Below are positions 1-7,989 of a stretch of 46,805 bases of DNA, one piece after another (the stretch's first letter is position 1; each line of letters opens with the position of its first letter). Location: contig JAUNTQ010000018.1 in NCBI GenBank assembly GCA_030538605.1, positions 1 through 46,805 of the forward strand, written 5' to 3'. Source of the stretch: Pseudomonadota bacterium (GTDB lineage Bacteria; Pseudomonadota; Gammaproteobacteria; Burkholderiales; Burkholderiaceae_C). Made by a program: the position numbers and the translations under genes. Below the pieces are notes generated by a model. That model was not told where the DNA came from. It ran no database searches and saw nothing but the letters and a program-made list of their open reading frames with translations.

Positions 1-125
1 GGCTGGGGCGACAGGGCCACGCCCACCACGGTGGCCACGGGCACCAGGGTGAGCAGGGCAATGGGCAGCGCCAGCGCCCAGCCGGGCCAGCCGGGCCAGC
101 CAAGGGCGCGGCGCGGCGCGTGCAT
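1..125 (-). CDS. fbpB: Iron(III) ABC transporter permease, N-terminus only
   Basis: The reverse strand reads from an ATG at 125 into the window edge and gives 41 residues: a short basic start, a Gly/Trp/Pro-rich stretch, then a hydrophobic segment (ALALPIALLTLVPVATVV) that looks like the first membrane helix of an FbpB/SfuB-type permease. It lies 14 bp downstream of the stop of the iron-binding protein gene fbpA on the same strand, which is the usual fbpA-fbpB order. The permease would carry ferric iron delivered by FbpA across the inner membrane. The call rests mainly on context and the hydrophobic start, because only the first few percent of the gene is present. Confidence 0.6.
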   Translation of the reverse strand, partial: MHAPRRALGWPGWPGWALALPIALLTLVPVATVVGVALSPQ

Positions 126-139
126 GGCCGTCGTCAGGC

Positions 140-1162
140 TCAACGGTAGCCCACGCGGTCGAGCAGGCGAATGGCGTCGGCCTGCTTGGCGCCGATGTCG
201 GCGGCGTTCAGCGGGCTGGGGATGAATTTGCCCCATGCCTGGATGACGGGGTCAGGGGCCACGGCGGGGTTGACGGGGCTTTCAAACGTGCCGTGGGTGT
301 AGCCCTCTTGCGCGGCGGTGGAAGACAGCCATTCCAGCAGTTTTTGCGCGCCAGCGGGGTTCTTGGCATGACGCGCCACGCCGCCGCCCGAGAGGTTGAC
401 GTGCACGCCGCCCTGGTCTTTGCCCTGGTTGGCCCAGAACAGATGGACTTTGCTGGTAAACGCCGGGTCGCGCGCGATGTGGCGGCCGTAGTAGTAGGTG
501 TTGGCAATGCCCACTTCGCACTGCCCGGCGGCCACGGCTTGCAGCAGGCTCATGTCGTTGGTGAACACGTCGGTGGCCAGGTTGTTGACCCAGCCGCGCA
601 CGATTTGCTCGGCTTTTGCCTCGCCGTGTTTGACGATGAGCATGGCCACCAGCGATTGCGTGTAGGTTTGCTTGCCGGTGCGCAGGCAGAGCTTGCCTTT
701 CCACTTGGGGTCGGCCAGTTCTTCATAGGTGGAGAGCTGGGCGGGTTTGACCTTGGTCGGGTCAAAGAAGATGGTGCGTTCGCGCCGCGACAGGCCCCAC
801 CAGTGGCTGCCAGGGTCGCGGAAGGTGGCGGGCACGTTGGCGTCGAGCGTGGGCGAGTCGATCTTGCGCAGCAGCCCGCGCTGCGCGGCGCTCCAGAGGT
901 TGCCCATGTCCACCGTGAGCAGCACGTCGGCGGGCGAGCCTTCGCCCTCGGCGGCCATGCGCTCGGCAATGGCACCGCCACGGTCGGTCAGCAGGTTGAT
1001 CTTGACGCCGGTTTCTTGCGTGTAGCGGTCAAACAGCGGCTTGATGAGTTGCTCGATGCGCGACGAATACACCGTCACGGGCTGCTTGTTGTCTTGCGCG
1101 TGCGCGGCCAGCGGCGCGGACAGGCTGGCGGCGGCCAGCAGGGTGACGAAGATGCGTTTCAT
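140..1162 (-). CDS. fbpA: Periplasmic Fe(3+)-binding protein of an FbpA/FutA-type ABC transporter
   Basis: A 340-residue extracellular solute-binding protein that captures ferric iron in the periplasm and hands it to the FbpB permease. The start at 1162 is chosen because AAGGAG precedes it at good spacing and the next residues (MKRIFVTLLAAASL, then an AxA cleavage site) form a signal peptide. A longer reading frame upstream runs through repeat DNA and is not credible. Family marks include YSSR near the mature N-terminus, the LLTDRGGAIAERM segment, ADVLLTVDMGNLW, and the NTYYYGR tyrosine cluster, whose tyrosines bind iron in FbpA proteins. It is followed by fbpB and shares the region with a TonB receptor and piuC, which supports an iron role. 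No Fur site was recognised directly in front of it. Confidence 0.9.
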   Translation of the reverse strand: MKRIFVTLLAAASLSAPLAAHAQDNKQPVTVYSSRIEQLIKPLFDRYTQETGVKINLLTDRGGAIAERMAAEGEGSPADVLLTVDMGNLWSAAQRGLLRKIDSPTLDANVPATFRDPGSHWWGLSRRERTIFFDPTKVKPAQLSTYEELADPKWKGKLCLRTGKQTYTQSLVAMLIVKHGEAKAEQIVRGWVNNLATDVFTNDMSLLQAVAAGQCEVGIANTYYYGRHIARDPAFTSKVHLFWANQGKDQGGVHVNLSGGGVARHAKNPAGAQKLLEWLSSTAAQEGYTHGTFESPVNPAVAPDPVIQAWGKFIPSPLNAADIGAKQADAIRLLDRVGYR

Positions 1163-1254
1163 GCGAGAAAACTCCTTGAAGGGACGAAAGAAAAGCAGGG
1201 CGCGGGCGCGGGCTTGTGCCGGCGCAGATCGCGCGGCTTCAGTCGGCGGTTGTG

Positions 1255-1358
1255 ACCTTCCCCGCTGGGGGAGGGAGGGGGCGGGGGCCGCCCCGTTGCC
1301 ACGTGGGCACGGTGTGGCCCCCATCCCAGCCTTCCCCCAGCGGGGGAAGGGGTCAAAA
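1255..1358. repeat. GC-rich CTCCC..GGGAG palindromic element, intergenic copy
   Basis: Two small hairpins (TTCCCCGCTGGGGGAG on the left, CTTCCCCCAGCGGGGGAAGG on the right) face each other around a GGGGC.../...GCCCCCATCCC inverted pair. The overall plan and length (about 104 bp) match the copy inserted in the formate dehydrogenase alpha gene at 10088-10192. It lies upstream of fbpA. Confidence 0.7.
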
Positions 1359-1425
1359 CCAACAGCCGCCAGCCGCAGCGCGGCCCGCGCGGGGTGAAAT
1401 CAGGCGCTAACGGCCTGGTGCGGGT

Positions 1426-1476
1426 ATGAATTTTGTTTTTGATAGCTGTTTGCGCACGGTAAAAGGGCGCTGAAGG
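1426..1476. repeat. Half-copy of the AGCTGTTTGCGC repeat
   Basis: Read on the reverse strand this segment contains GCGCAAACAGCTATCAAAAA. That matches the right arm and flank of the 76-bp palindromes (for example at 12773-12848) and the groES-groEL spacer at 42889-42938. Together with the GC-rich element it fills the 324-bp gap between fbpA and the 2-hydroxyacid oxidase gene. No other gene is seen there. Confidence 0.5.
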
Positions 1477-1486
1477 CATGAATGGC

Positions 1487-2644
1487 TCATGACAATTCAT
1501 GACAAGTCCCCCCCTCTTGTGGCAGCGCCAGCCGGCTGGCGTCGATGTCGGCCAGGGTGGGGCAGCCGGTGAGCGCCATGGCCACTTCCAGCTCGGTGCG
1601 CAGCAGGTGCAGCACGTGGGCCACGCCGGGCGCGCCGGCGGCGGCCAGCCCGTGCATGAAGGGCCGGCCCACCAGCACCGCACGCGCGCCCAGCGCCAGC
1701 GCCTTGAAGATGTCGGTGCCGCGCCGTATGCCGCCGTCCATGAGCACGGGCAGGCGCTGGCCTGCGGCGCGCGCCACGGCGGGCAGCGCGTCGAGCGTGG
1801 CAATGGCGGTGTCAAGCGTGCGGCCGCCGTGGTTGGAGACGATGACGGCGTTCATGCCTTCGTCGGCGGCGCGCACGGCGTCGTCAGCGGCCAGAATGCC
1901 CTTGAGCACGATGGGCAGCGCCGTGATGCCGCGCAGCCAGCGCACGTCGTCCCACGTGGGGGCGCTGCGCACTGCGGGGTGTTGCAGCAGGCTCTGGCCA
2001 GGTTGCGCCACGGGCATGGGTTGCTCAGGCAGGCCGTGCAGGTTGACAGCGCTCACGCCCGGCGGCAGGGCAAAACCGGCGCGTTGCTGGCGGTTGCGCG
2101 GGCCGCTGACGGGGGCATCTACCGACAGCACCAGCGCGCGGCAGCCAGCGGCCTCGGCGCGCTGCACCAGCGCGTGTGTGGCTTCGCGCGTGGGCTGCAT
2201 GTAGAGCTGAAACCACAGCGGCGCGACTTGTGTTGCGCCGGTTTGCTGCATCTGCTGCGTCAGTACTTGCAACGATGTGCTGGCCTGCGTGCTGACGACC
2301 ATGCCCGCCTGTATGGCGGCGGCGGCCAGCGCAGTGGCGGCTTCGCCCTGCGGGTGCACCAGCAGTTGATAGGCCACGGGGGCCAGCAAAACGGGGTGTG
2401 CCAGCGGCTGGCCCAGCAGCGTCAGGCTGGTGTGGGCGGCGTGCATGGGGCGCAGCACGCGCGGCAGCAGGCGCAGGCGGGCAAAGGCGGCCTGGTTGTC
2501 GTGCAGCGTCAACTCATCGGCCGCGCCGCCTTGCAGCCAGGCCCACGCGGCGGCAGTCATGCGCTCGCGCGCCAGCGGCTCGTAATCGGCCACGGCCACG
2601 ACGTGCGGCGGGATTTGCGCCAGCGGGGGCAGAACGTCCGTCAT
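1487..2644 (-). CDS. FMN-dependent 2-hydroxyacid oxidase/dehydrogenase (lactate oxidase/LldD family)
   Basis: A 385-residue member of the FMN-dependent 2-hydroxyacid dehydrogenase family, predicted to oxidise a 2-hydroxyacid to the 2-oxoacid on an FMN-bearing TIM barrel. Visible marks are STQAS (about 118-122), WFQLY (144-148), SVDAP (174-178), the FMN-contacting lysine in PIVLKG (K248), the catalytic His/Arg in SNHGGR (H272, R275), and DGGIRRGTDIFKALALGA in the phosphate-binding region. The length matches the family. No signal peptide or membrane helix is visible. The exact substrate (lactate, glycolate, mandelate or other) cannot be told from sequence. It lies between piuC and fbpA on the same strand, so it may travel with the iron-uptake genes, but 200 bp with a repeat separate it from piuC. 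Confidence 0.85.
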   Translation of the reverse strand: MTDVLPPLAQIPPHVVAVADYEPLARERMTAAAWAWLQGGAADELTLHDNQAAFARLRLLPRVLRPMHAAHTSLTLLGQPLAHPVLLAPVAYQLLVHPQGEAATALAAAAIQAGMVVSTQASTSLQVLTQQMQQTGATQVAPLWFQLYMQPTREATHALVQRAEAAGCRALVLSVDAPVSGPRNRQQRAGFALPPGVSAVNLHGLPEQPMPVAQPGQSLLQHPAVRSAPTWDDVRWLRGITALPIVLKGILAADDAVRAADEGMNAVIVSNHGGRTLDTAIATLDALPAVARAAGQRLPVLMDGGIRRGTDIFKALALGARAVLVGRPFMHGLAAAGAPGVAHVLHLLRTELEVAMALTGCPTLADIDASRLALPQEGGTCHELS

Positions 2645-2711
2645 GCGCAGTCAGGGCAAGCCGCGCTTGCACCAAACGGGCGGGGCAATTCCCGCAGCGC
2701 CTGTTGCGCCT

Positions 2712-2792
2712 GTAGGCTGGGTAGAGCGCCAGCGAAACCCAGCACGCTCGCGGGACGGTTCGCTGGGTTTCGCTTCGCTCTACCCAGCCTAC
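2712..2792. repeat. GTAGGCTGGGTAGAG palindromic repeat, copy 1 of 6
   Basis: An inverted repeat that begins GTAGGCTGGGTAGAGCG and ends CGCTCTACCCAGCCTAC, with inner arms AGCGAAACCCAGC and GCTGGGTTTCGCT. It lies between the 2-hydroxyacid oxidase and piuC genes. Confidence 0.85.
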
Positions 2793-2843
2793 GGGGATAG
2801 GACAAGCCGGTGGCTGGGGGCGTCCGGCTGCTCAAAGGGTGCG

Positions 2844-3524
2844 TCATGTATTGCTCCACTGGCGCAGCAGGTTGTGGTACACGCCGGTCAGGGGCACCAG
2901 GCTTTCGTCGCTGGGGTGGCGCTGGGTGAGGCTTTGAATGGCGGTGTCCAGCTCCAGCAGCACGCTGCGCTGGGCATCGGTGCGCACCAGGCTTTGCACC
3001 CAGAAGAAGGCGGCCAGGCGCGTGCCGCGCGTGACGGGGGTGACGTGGTGCAAGCTGGTGCCGGGGTAGACCACCAAGTGCCCGGCGGGCAGTTTGACGC
3101 CGCGCGTGCCGTAGGTGTCTTGCACGACCAGCTCGCCGCCGTCGTATTCGTGCGGTTCGCTGAAAAACAGGGTGCAGGAGATGTCGGTGCGCACGCGCTC
3201 GGCGCTGCCGGGCAGGGTGCGCACGGCGTTGTCCACGTGGCTGCCGTAGTGGCCGCCGCCTTCGTAGCGGTTGAACAGCGGCGGCAGCACTTTGAGCGGC
3301 AGCGCGGCGGCGATGAAGCTGCGGTTCTGGCCTATGGCCTCCAGCACCAGGTTGCCCAGCGCCACGGAGGTGGCGCTGGTTGGCGGCAGTTGCAGGTTGT
3401 GTTTGGCCGATACGGCGATGTGCCCGGCGGTTTGGCGGCCATCTGCCCAGTCGGCGGCAGCCAGCATCTGGCGGCAGTGCGCCAGTTGCGCGGGCGTGAG
3501 CACGTCGGGGATGTCGATCATCAT
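2844..3524 (-). CDS. piuC: PKHD-type Fe(II)/2-oxoglutarate-dependent dioxygenase PiuC/YbiX
   Basis: A 226-residue protein of the PiuC/YbiX family of 2-oxoglutarate and Fe(II)-dependent hydroxylases, which commonly sit next to TonB siderophore receptors and are iron-regulated. The metal facial triad is visible: H96 and D98 in YGSHVDN, and the distal histidine in SLHHVTPV (H159/H160). An arginine follows about nine residues later (R169) for 2-oxoglutarate. The [14 protein letters not shown] block is characteristic. The length equals the family norm. The start at 3524 gives [11 protein letters not shown], the usual N-terminus. It follows the Fiu-like receptor gene on the same strand with a gap of about 150 bp, matching the fiu-ybiX arrangement. 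The natural substrate of this family is not established. Confidence 0.93.
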   Translation of the reverse strand: MMIDIPDVLTPAQLAHCRQMLAAADWADGRQTAGHIAVSAKHNLQLPPTSATSVALGNLVLEAIGQNRSFIAAALPLKVLPPLFNRYEGGGHYGSHVDNAVRTLPGSAERVRTDISCTLFFSEPHEYDGGELVVQDTYGTRGVKLPAGHLVVYPGTSLHHVTPVTRGTRLAAFFWVQSLVRTDAQRSVLLELDTAIQSLTQRHPSDESLVPLTGVYHNLLRQWSNT

Positions 3525-3678
3525 GGTGAGGTGCGGAGGTTTGATGCCGCAGCATCGGTTTGTTTGAGCAAACCCAAGTCGCGGGTACCGTGGCCGGGGA
3601 TGTACCGGCCACAGGTGCCGTCCCCCTCACGAAGTGAGAGGGGGAAGACGTCGCAGGCGGCTCAGGGGGTGCTTCATT

Positions 3679-5874
3679 TCAATATTTGAAGTTGGCCGTC
3701 AGCATGGCCGAGCGGCCCGGCCCCACGTTGGCGAACAGGCCCACGTGCGAGCCTTCGTAGATGGTGCGGTTGCCGATGTTGAGCAGGTTCAGTTGCAGGT
3801 CGACGTGCTTGTTGACGCGGTAGGACACCATGGCGTCGTAGCGCCAGTAGGCGGGCACGCCCAGGGTGTTGGCGTCGTTCATCCAGCGGCTGGACATGTA
3901 GGTGGCACCGCCGCCCACCGTGAGCTCGGGCGTGATCTTGTAGGTGGACCAGGCGCTGAAAGCCTGCTTGGCGATGAACTTCAGGCGCTTGCCGTTGTTG
4001 GCGCCGTCGCCGCCGCTGTTGAGCATCTTGGGGTCGAGCCAGGTGTAGCCCGCAAACAGCGTCCAGGCCGGGGTGAGGTTGCCGGCTGCGCCCAGCTCGA
4101 AGCCGGTGGTGCGGTTGCTGCCGATGAGGGCCACGTCGCCCGTGATCGGGTCGAGCGCGCGCTGGTTGGTCTTTTGCGTGCGGAAGACGGCGGCGGTGAG
4201 CGACAGGCGGTTGTTCAGCACGTCCCATTTGGTGCCGATTTCGATGCTGCGGTTTTTCTCCGGCTTGAGCTGGTCGCGTCCGCTGCCCAGGTTGCCGCCG
4301 GCGGCGCCGTCGGCCCCGCCGGACATGCCTTGCGTTTCGCCCGAGGGGTTGGACGAGGTGCCGTAGGCCACGTATACGCTGCCGTTGGGCGCGGGCTTGT
4401 AGACTAGGCCCAGCTGGTAGTTCCACAGCTTGGCCTTGTTGCTGAGGGTGCCGTTGGTGACGTGGTAGTTGTCGTAGCGCAGGCCCAGGTTGGCTTCCCA
4501 CTGCGGACTGAAGCGCGCGGTGGTGAAGGCGTAGGCGGCCTTGGTGGTGGTGCGGTTGGTGAGGGTGTCGTAGTCGGAGCCGAAGTCGGACAGGCCGGGG
4601 CCGCCATAGGCATCGCCCGGCGTGGGGTGCAGCAGCGGCGTGCGGCCCATCGCAAAGCCTGCCGCCGCAGGTATGGAGCCGGTGTGCAACTGCTCGCGGG
4701 CGTATTCCAGGCCAAGGACGAAATCGTTCTTCACGCCGCCTATGGTGAAGTCGCCGTGCAGATCGGTCTGGTTGGCCAATACCTTGGCGCGGTGATTGCC
4801 GGTGCGCACGTCGCGGTTGACCATGCCCGATGCGGCATCGATGGTGGGGCGCGTCATGATGTACTGGTTGATCGATTCGCCGTAGCGGGTGGTGTTCTGC
4901 AGGCGCATGCCGTTGCCAAAGCGGTGGCGCACCTCCAGCGTGCCCATGTCGGTGTCGTTCTGGCGCGCGTCGCGCGCCTTGACGCCGTAGAAGTTGTCGC
5001 GGTCCACGCGCACGGGCCGGCCCACGGCGCCGGGCAGGCCGGTGTCGAAGGGGTGGCCCAGATCGGGCGTGTCCTTGGCGCGCAGGCCGTAGTAGCTCAG
5101 GGTGGCCTGCGTGGGGCCGTCCATGCCGAAGGTGACGGAGGGCGCCACGCCCCAGCGTCTGGCCTTGTTGGTGTCGCGCCCCGGCACGTGCGCGTCGTGC
5201 GACATGGCGTTCAGCCGCACCGCCACGCCCTCGGACACGCGCCAGTTGCCATCCACCGTCAGGCGCCGGTAGCTGTCGGTGCCCAGGCCCACGCTGCCGG
5301 CGAAGGCGTTGTCTGCCAGCGGCTTCTTGCTAACCAGGTTGATGCTGCCGCCGGTGGAGCCGCGTCCGGTGTAGGCCGAGCCGGGGCCCTTGAGGATCTC
5401 GACCTGCTCGATGTTGAACGCCTCGTGCGCAAAGCGCCCCAGATCGCGCACGCCGTCGATCATGATGTCGGTGCTGGCCTCGTAGCCGCGAATGAAGGGC
5501 CGGTCGCCCATGGGCGTGCCGCCCTCGCCCGAGCCGAGCGTGATGCCCGGCGTGGTGCGCAGCACGTCGGCCAGCGAGTTCACGCCGCGCTCTTGCAGCA
5601 CCTCTTGCGGAATGACGGTGATCGACTTGGGTGTGTCCAGCAGCGGCGCGGTGAGCTGAGGCAGGCTGCCGAACTCGGGGTTGTAGGGCGTGTACTGCGG
5701 GGCGGTGACCTGCACCTCTTTCAGCGTGGGGGTGGCCTGACCGGGGGCAGGGGCTTGCGCCTGGGTGGGTGCCGGCTCGGGCTGCTGCGCCTGCACCGCG
5801 CCCGCCGTGCAGGCCAGCGCCAGCAGTGCGGGTTTCAGGGCGAAATCGGCCAGGTGGTCGTGTGGATCGAACAT
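3679..5874 (-). CDS. fiu: TonB-dependent catecholate-siderophore receptor (Fiu/FiuA type)
   Basis: A 731-residue outer-membrane receptor for ferric siderophores. From the ATG at 5874 (preceded by GAGGGAG) the protein has a signal sequence ending VQAQ, a Pro/Gln/Ala-rich linker, a TonB-box-like TLKEVQVTA, and a plug domain with TPKSITVIPQEVL, RGVNSLADVLRTTPGI, FIRGYEASTDIMIDGVRD and VEILKGPGSAYTGRGSTGG. A long beta-barrel follows and ends in an aromatic residue (TANFKY), as expected for BamA recognition. The plug motifs match TIGR01783-type siderophore receptors, and the piuC neighbour points to the Fiu/PiuA subgroup, whose ligands are catecholates. An upstream extension of the frame to 5979 lacks a signal peptide and is rejected. 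Ligand identity is inferred only. Confidence 0.9.
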   Translation of the reverse strand: MFDPHDHLADFALKPALLALACTAGAVQAQQPEPAPTQAQAPAPGQATPTLKEVQVTAPQYTPYNPEFGSLPQLTAPLLDTPKSITVIPQEVLQERGVNSLADVLRTTPGITLGSGEGGTPMGDRPFIRGYEASTDIMIDGVRDLGRFAHEAFNIEQVEILKGPGSAYTGRGSTGGSINLVSKKPLADNAFAGSVGLGTDSYRRLTVDGNWRVSEGVAVRLNAMSHDAHVPGRDTNKARRWGVAPSVTFGMDGPTQATLSYYGLRAKDTPDLGHPFDTGLPGAVGRPVRVDRDNFYGVKARDARQNDTDMGTLEVRHRFGNGMRLQNTTRYGESINQYIMTRPTIDAASGMVNRDVRTGNHRAKVLANQTDLHGDFTIGGVKNDFVLGLEYAREQLHTGSIPAAAGFAMGRTPLLHPTPGDAYGGPGLSDFGSDYDTLTNRTTTKAAYAFTTARFSPQWEANLGLRYDNYHVTNGTLSNKAKLWNYQLGLVYKPAPNGSVYVAYGTSSNPSGETQGMSGGADGAAGGNLGSGRDQLKPEKNRSIEIGTKWDVLNNRLSLTAAVFRTQKTNQRALDPITGDVALIGSNRTTGFELGAAGNLTPAWTLFAGYTWLDPKMLNSGGDGANNGKRLKFIAKQAFSAWSTYKITPELTVGGGATYMSSRWMNDANTLGVPAYWRYDAMVSYRVNKHVDLQLNLLNIGNRTIYEGSHVGLFANVGPGRSAMLTANFKY

Positions 5875-6183
5875 GCGTGAACTCCCTCGGGGTGGCGAGG
5901 CCCGGGCAGCGCACGTCTTGCACGGCCGCCGGGTATCGGTGGATGAAAACAGGCGTTCGCGCGCCCCGGGGCACGCCAAAAGGCGCGCCGGTGCGGGGCA
6001 GGTTCATCAACGGTGGAGGGGTGGCCAGGCGCGCGGCTTCAGCGTTCAGCAGACACGGCAGGCAGCCCCGCACCGCCGTGCGGAACGCCAAGGCTGGCTA
6101 CCCAAGGTGCCGGCGCGCGGCCCTGGCAGGGAGGGCGCGGCGCGGACGCTGTTCGCTGGCTGGCAATGAAAGAAGAGGGCGAT
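5875..6183 (-). other. Long leader between the Fur-type promoter and the siderophore receptor
   Basis: If transcription starts about 6177, just downstream of the -10 at 6184-6189, the receptor mRNA carries a leader of about 300 nt. I see no gene, riboswitch class or clear terminator in it. Confidence 0.35.
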
Positions 6184-6214
6184 CTTATAAGAGAACGCGA
6201 ATCATTGTCATTTC
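6184..6214 (-). promoter_or_regulatory. Putative Fur-controlled promoter of the fiu-piuC block
   Basis: On the reverse strand ATGACA (6206-6211) and TATAAG (6184-6189) are separated by 16 bp, a good sigma-70 arrangement. The spacer and -35 carry ATGACAATGATTCGCGTT, which resembles a Fur box (alternating AAT/ATT half-sites). The site reads toward the siderophore receptor. Fur-type iron repression is inferred from this match and from the gene content. Confidence 0.5.
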
Positions 6215-6274
6215 ATGTGTCGTGTGGAAGCGACGGTGGTGGTGCGGGGCATTCCCGCCAGGCGCGGCGCTTTG

Positions 6275-6676
6275 TCAAAGCTTTTGCAGATGCGTTCGCA
6301 GCCAATCGGCGTAAGCCGCTTCATCCAAGTCGCCTGCGGCCAGTTGCAGCATGGTCACGGCGCAGTCCACCAGTGGGGCGTTGATGCGGTGGCCATTCAG
6401 GCGCAGAAACAACTGCGCGGCCACGAAGCCCGCGCGTTTGTTGCCATCGACGAACGGGTGGTTGCGCGCAATGCCGAAGGCGTAGGCGGCGGCCAGCTGC
6501 GCCGCGTCGGGCTCGCCATAGTTGGCCATTTGCATCGGCCGTGCCATGGCAGAGGCCAGCAAACCTGCGTCGCGCACACCTGCTGCGCCGCCATGCTCGG
6601 CCAGTTGCTCGGCATGCACTGCCTCGATCAGGGCTGCGGGCACCCACACCCAAGCGTCGTTGGCGGCGCGGCTCAT
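6275..6676 (-). CDS. doc: Doc (death-on-curing) family toxin of a type II toxin-antitoxin pair
   Basis: A 133-residue Fic/Doc-fold protein. The Doc signature HPFVDGNKRAGF starts at H73. As in phage P1 Doc, the second glycine of the Fic loop is replaced by lysine, the form linked to phosphorylation of EF-Tu rather than AMP transfer. Length and the all-helical composition fit Doc. Its ATG (6676) overlaps the stop of the antitoxin gene by four bases (ATGA), the usual translationally coupled toxin-antitoxin layout, with the antitoxin first. It reads toward the iron block but is separated from it by the Fur-type promoter. No frameshift or missing catalytic residue is seen, so the toxin looks intact. 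Confidence 0.9.
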   Translation of the reverse strand: MSRAANDAWVWVPAALIEAVHAEQLAEHGGAAGVRDAGLLASAMARPMQMANYGEPDAAQLAAAYAFGIARNHPFVDGNKRAGFVAAQLFLRLNGHRINAPLVDCAVTMLQLAAGDLDEAAYADWLRTHLQKL

Positions 6677-6900
6677 TTGGCCAGCTCCCGCAGCACTTCG
6701 CGGTACTCCTTCATGATCTCCCGCGCCAGCGTCATCTGTTCGGCAAAGGTGTCGTCGAAGGGGCGCAGCGCCACGCCGTCGGGCACGTCGGTGACGAACA
6801 GCGAATCGCCCTTGCCCACTTTCAGGTGCGCCAGCAGTTCCTTGGGCAGGATCACGCCCAGCGAGTTGCCGATCTGGGTGATTTTGAGGGCGGCGGTCAT
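6673..6900 (-). CDS. AbrB/MazE-fold antitoxin partner of Doc
   Basis: A 75-residue protein with an N-terminal SpoVT/AbrB swapped-hairpin DNA-binding domain: LKITQIGNSLGVILPKELLAHLKV, then the GDSLFVTDVPDGVALRP strand region. A short helical tail follows (TLAREIMKEYREVLRELAK) that would bind and silence the toxin. This architecture matches the family annotated as putative addiction-module antidote, partner of Doc. It should repress its own operon together with the toxin. The start at 6900 follows AAGGAG with about 6 bp spacing. Confidence 0.88.
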   Translation of the reverse strand: MTAALKITQIGNSLGVILPKELLAHLKVGKGDSLFVTDVPDGVALRPFDDTFAEQMTLAREIMKEYREVLRELAK

Positions 6901-6930
6901 GGTGGGCTCCTTGTGTATGGGGGCAGGGTC

Positions 6931-6951
6931 AACGTTCTAATGAATGTTATA
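6931..6951 (-). promoter_or_regulatory. Possible autoregulatory operator of the Doc toxin-antitoxin pair
   Basis: Upstream of the antitoxin there is an imperfect inverted repeat AACGTTC-TAAT-GAATGTT (6931-6948, one mismatch). It overlaps a reverse-strand TATAAC -10-like hexamer (6946-6951). That position suits binding by the AbrB-fold antitoxin. No convincing -35 at standard spacing was found. Confidence 0.35.
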
Positions 6952-7052
6952 CGGACGGCTTTCGCCTTGCAAGCCACAGGCGGGTCTGGTGGTGTACGGG
7001 CCACGGCATGTGCGAACATCGGCGCGCGTGTGTTGCTGCGGTTTTTTTTGTC

Positions 7053-7823
7053 ATGTTCGTTCAAGGCCATATCTACGACCACTACATCTACGCGGCGCTG
7101 GCCGTGGTGGGCACCTTGCTTGGTTCGCTGTTCACGCAATGGGTGCTCACGCGCTCCCGCTGGGCGGTCTGGTTTGGCACGCTGCGGGGCGTGGTGCCGC
7201 CGTTCATCAACGTTATCGGCGTGCTGTTCAGCCTGACGCTGGTGTTTCTGGCCAACGACACCTGGAGCGCGCACGACCGCGCGCTGCGCGCCGTGCACAA
7301 GGAGGCCGACGCGCTGCGCAGCCTGAAGGTGCTGGCCGAACACCTGCCCGTGCCCCATGCCGAGCGCGTGCGCGACCGCGCCGACGCCTATGGCTGGGCC
7401 AGCGCGCAAGAGTGGCCGCTGCTGGCGCAGCGCCGCTACAGCAGCGAAGTCACGCGCCGCGCCGACCTGCTGATGAGCCAGATCGCCAACCCCGAGATCA
7501 GCTACACCACCGACGCCACGCTGCGCGAGATGCTGCTGCGCCAGGCCGCCGCCGCGCGCGAGCAGCGCGAAGAACGCATCACCCTCAGCCAGACGCACGT
7601 CAACCCGCTCAAGTGGTTGGGCATGGCGTTTCTCGGCTTTGTCACCATGCTGTCGGTGGCGGCGGTGCACATCGGTCATCCGCGCGCCATGGCGCTGTCG
7701 TTGTCACTGTATGCGCTGGCCGCCGCACCGGCTGCGGCCATCGTGCTGGTGCAGGGCAATCCGTTTCAGCAGCCCACCACCGTGACACCCGGGCCACTGA
7801 TGGCGGTGGTGGAAAGCCCCTGA
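7053..7823 (+). CDS. DUF4239 (bestrophin-like domain) membrane protein
   Basis: A 256-residue membrane protein with two hydrophobic segments near the N-terminus (about residues 10-25 and 37-60), a long polar helical middle rich in Arg/Ala/Glu (about 65-175), and two more hydrophobic segments near the C-terminus (about 185-225). This 2+2 layout with a soluble centre is typical of DUF4239, a family distantly related to bestrophin channels. The function is not established. The ATG at 7053 is chosen because it directly precedes the first membrane segment. An in-frame ATG at 7008 would add 15 residues, and neither start has an obvious ribosome-binding site. It stands alone between the toxin-antitoxin pair and the formate dehydrogenase genes. 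Confidence 0.65.
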   Translation: MFVQGHIYDHYIYAALAVVGTLLGSLFTQWVLTRSRWAVWFGTLRGVVPPFINVIGVLFSLTLVFLANDTWSAHDRALRAVHKEADALRSLKVLAEHLPVPHAERVRDRADAYGWASAQEWPLLAQRRYSSEVTRRADLLMSQIANPEISYTTDATLREMLLRQAAAAREQREERITLSQTHVNPLKWLGMAFLGFVTMLSVAAVHIGHPRAMALSLSLYALAAAPAAAIVLVQGNPFQQPTTVTPGPLMAVVESP

Positions 7824-7827
7824 AATG

Positions 7828-7931
7828 GATCCCCCCTGAGCCGCCTCCGGCGTCATCCCCCAGGGGGACGCCGCTGGTCGCCGGGGGACCCCGGCTCGGG
7901 CGGCCTGCGATGGTCTGCTCCGCAGCCGTTT
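7828..7931. repeat. GC-rich CCCCCTGAG / CCGGGGGACCCCGGCTCGG repeat, copy 1 of 2
   Basis: It contains CCCCCTGAG, then a CATCCCCCAGGGGGACG hairpin, then GGTCGCCGGGGGACCCCGGC and TCTGCTCCGCAGCCG. The same blocks in the same order occur at 13609-13800. It lies just after the DUF4239 gene and before the formate dehydrogenase genes. Confidence 0.7.
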
Positions 7932-7989
7932 GCCATGAAACATGGCGCGCCGGCGCCATGGATTGTGGATATGCAAAATAATGCGCATC

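Noticed and set aside
4462..5880. A 472-codon forward open frame opposite the siderophore receptor
   Set aside because: Composition typical of antisense shadow (Val/Ala/His/Gly), no ribosome-binding site and no family motif.
3679..5979. Longer N-terminus of the siderophore receptor from 5979
   Set aside because: The extra 35 residues are Arg/Cys/Pro-rich and would hide the signal peptide; the ATG at 5874 has a good ribosome-binding site.
5875..6274. Extra small genes between the siderophore receptor and doc
   Set aside because: The open frames here are short and have no motif or ribosome-binding site; the region reads better as leader and promoter.
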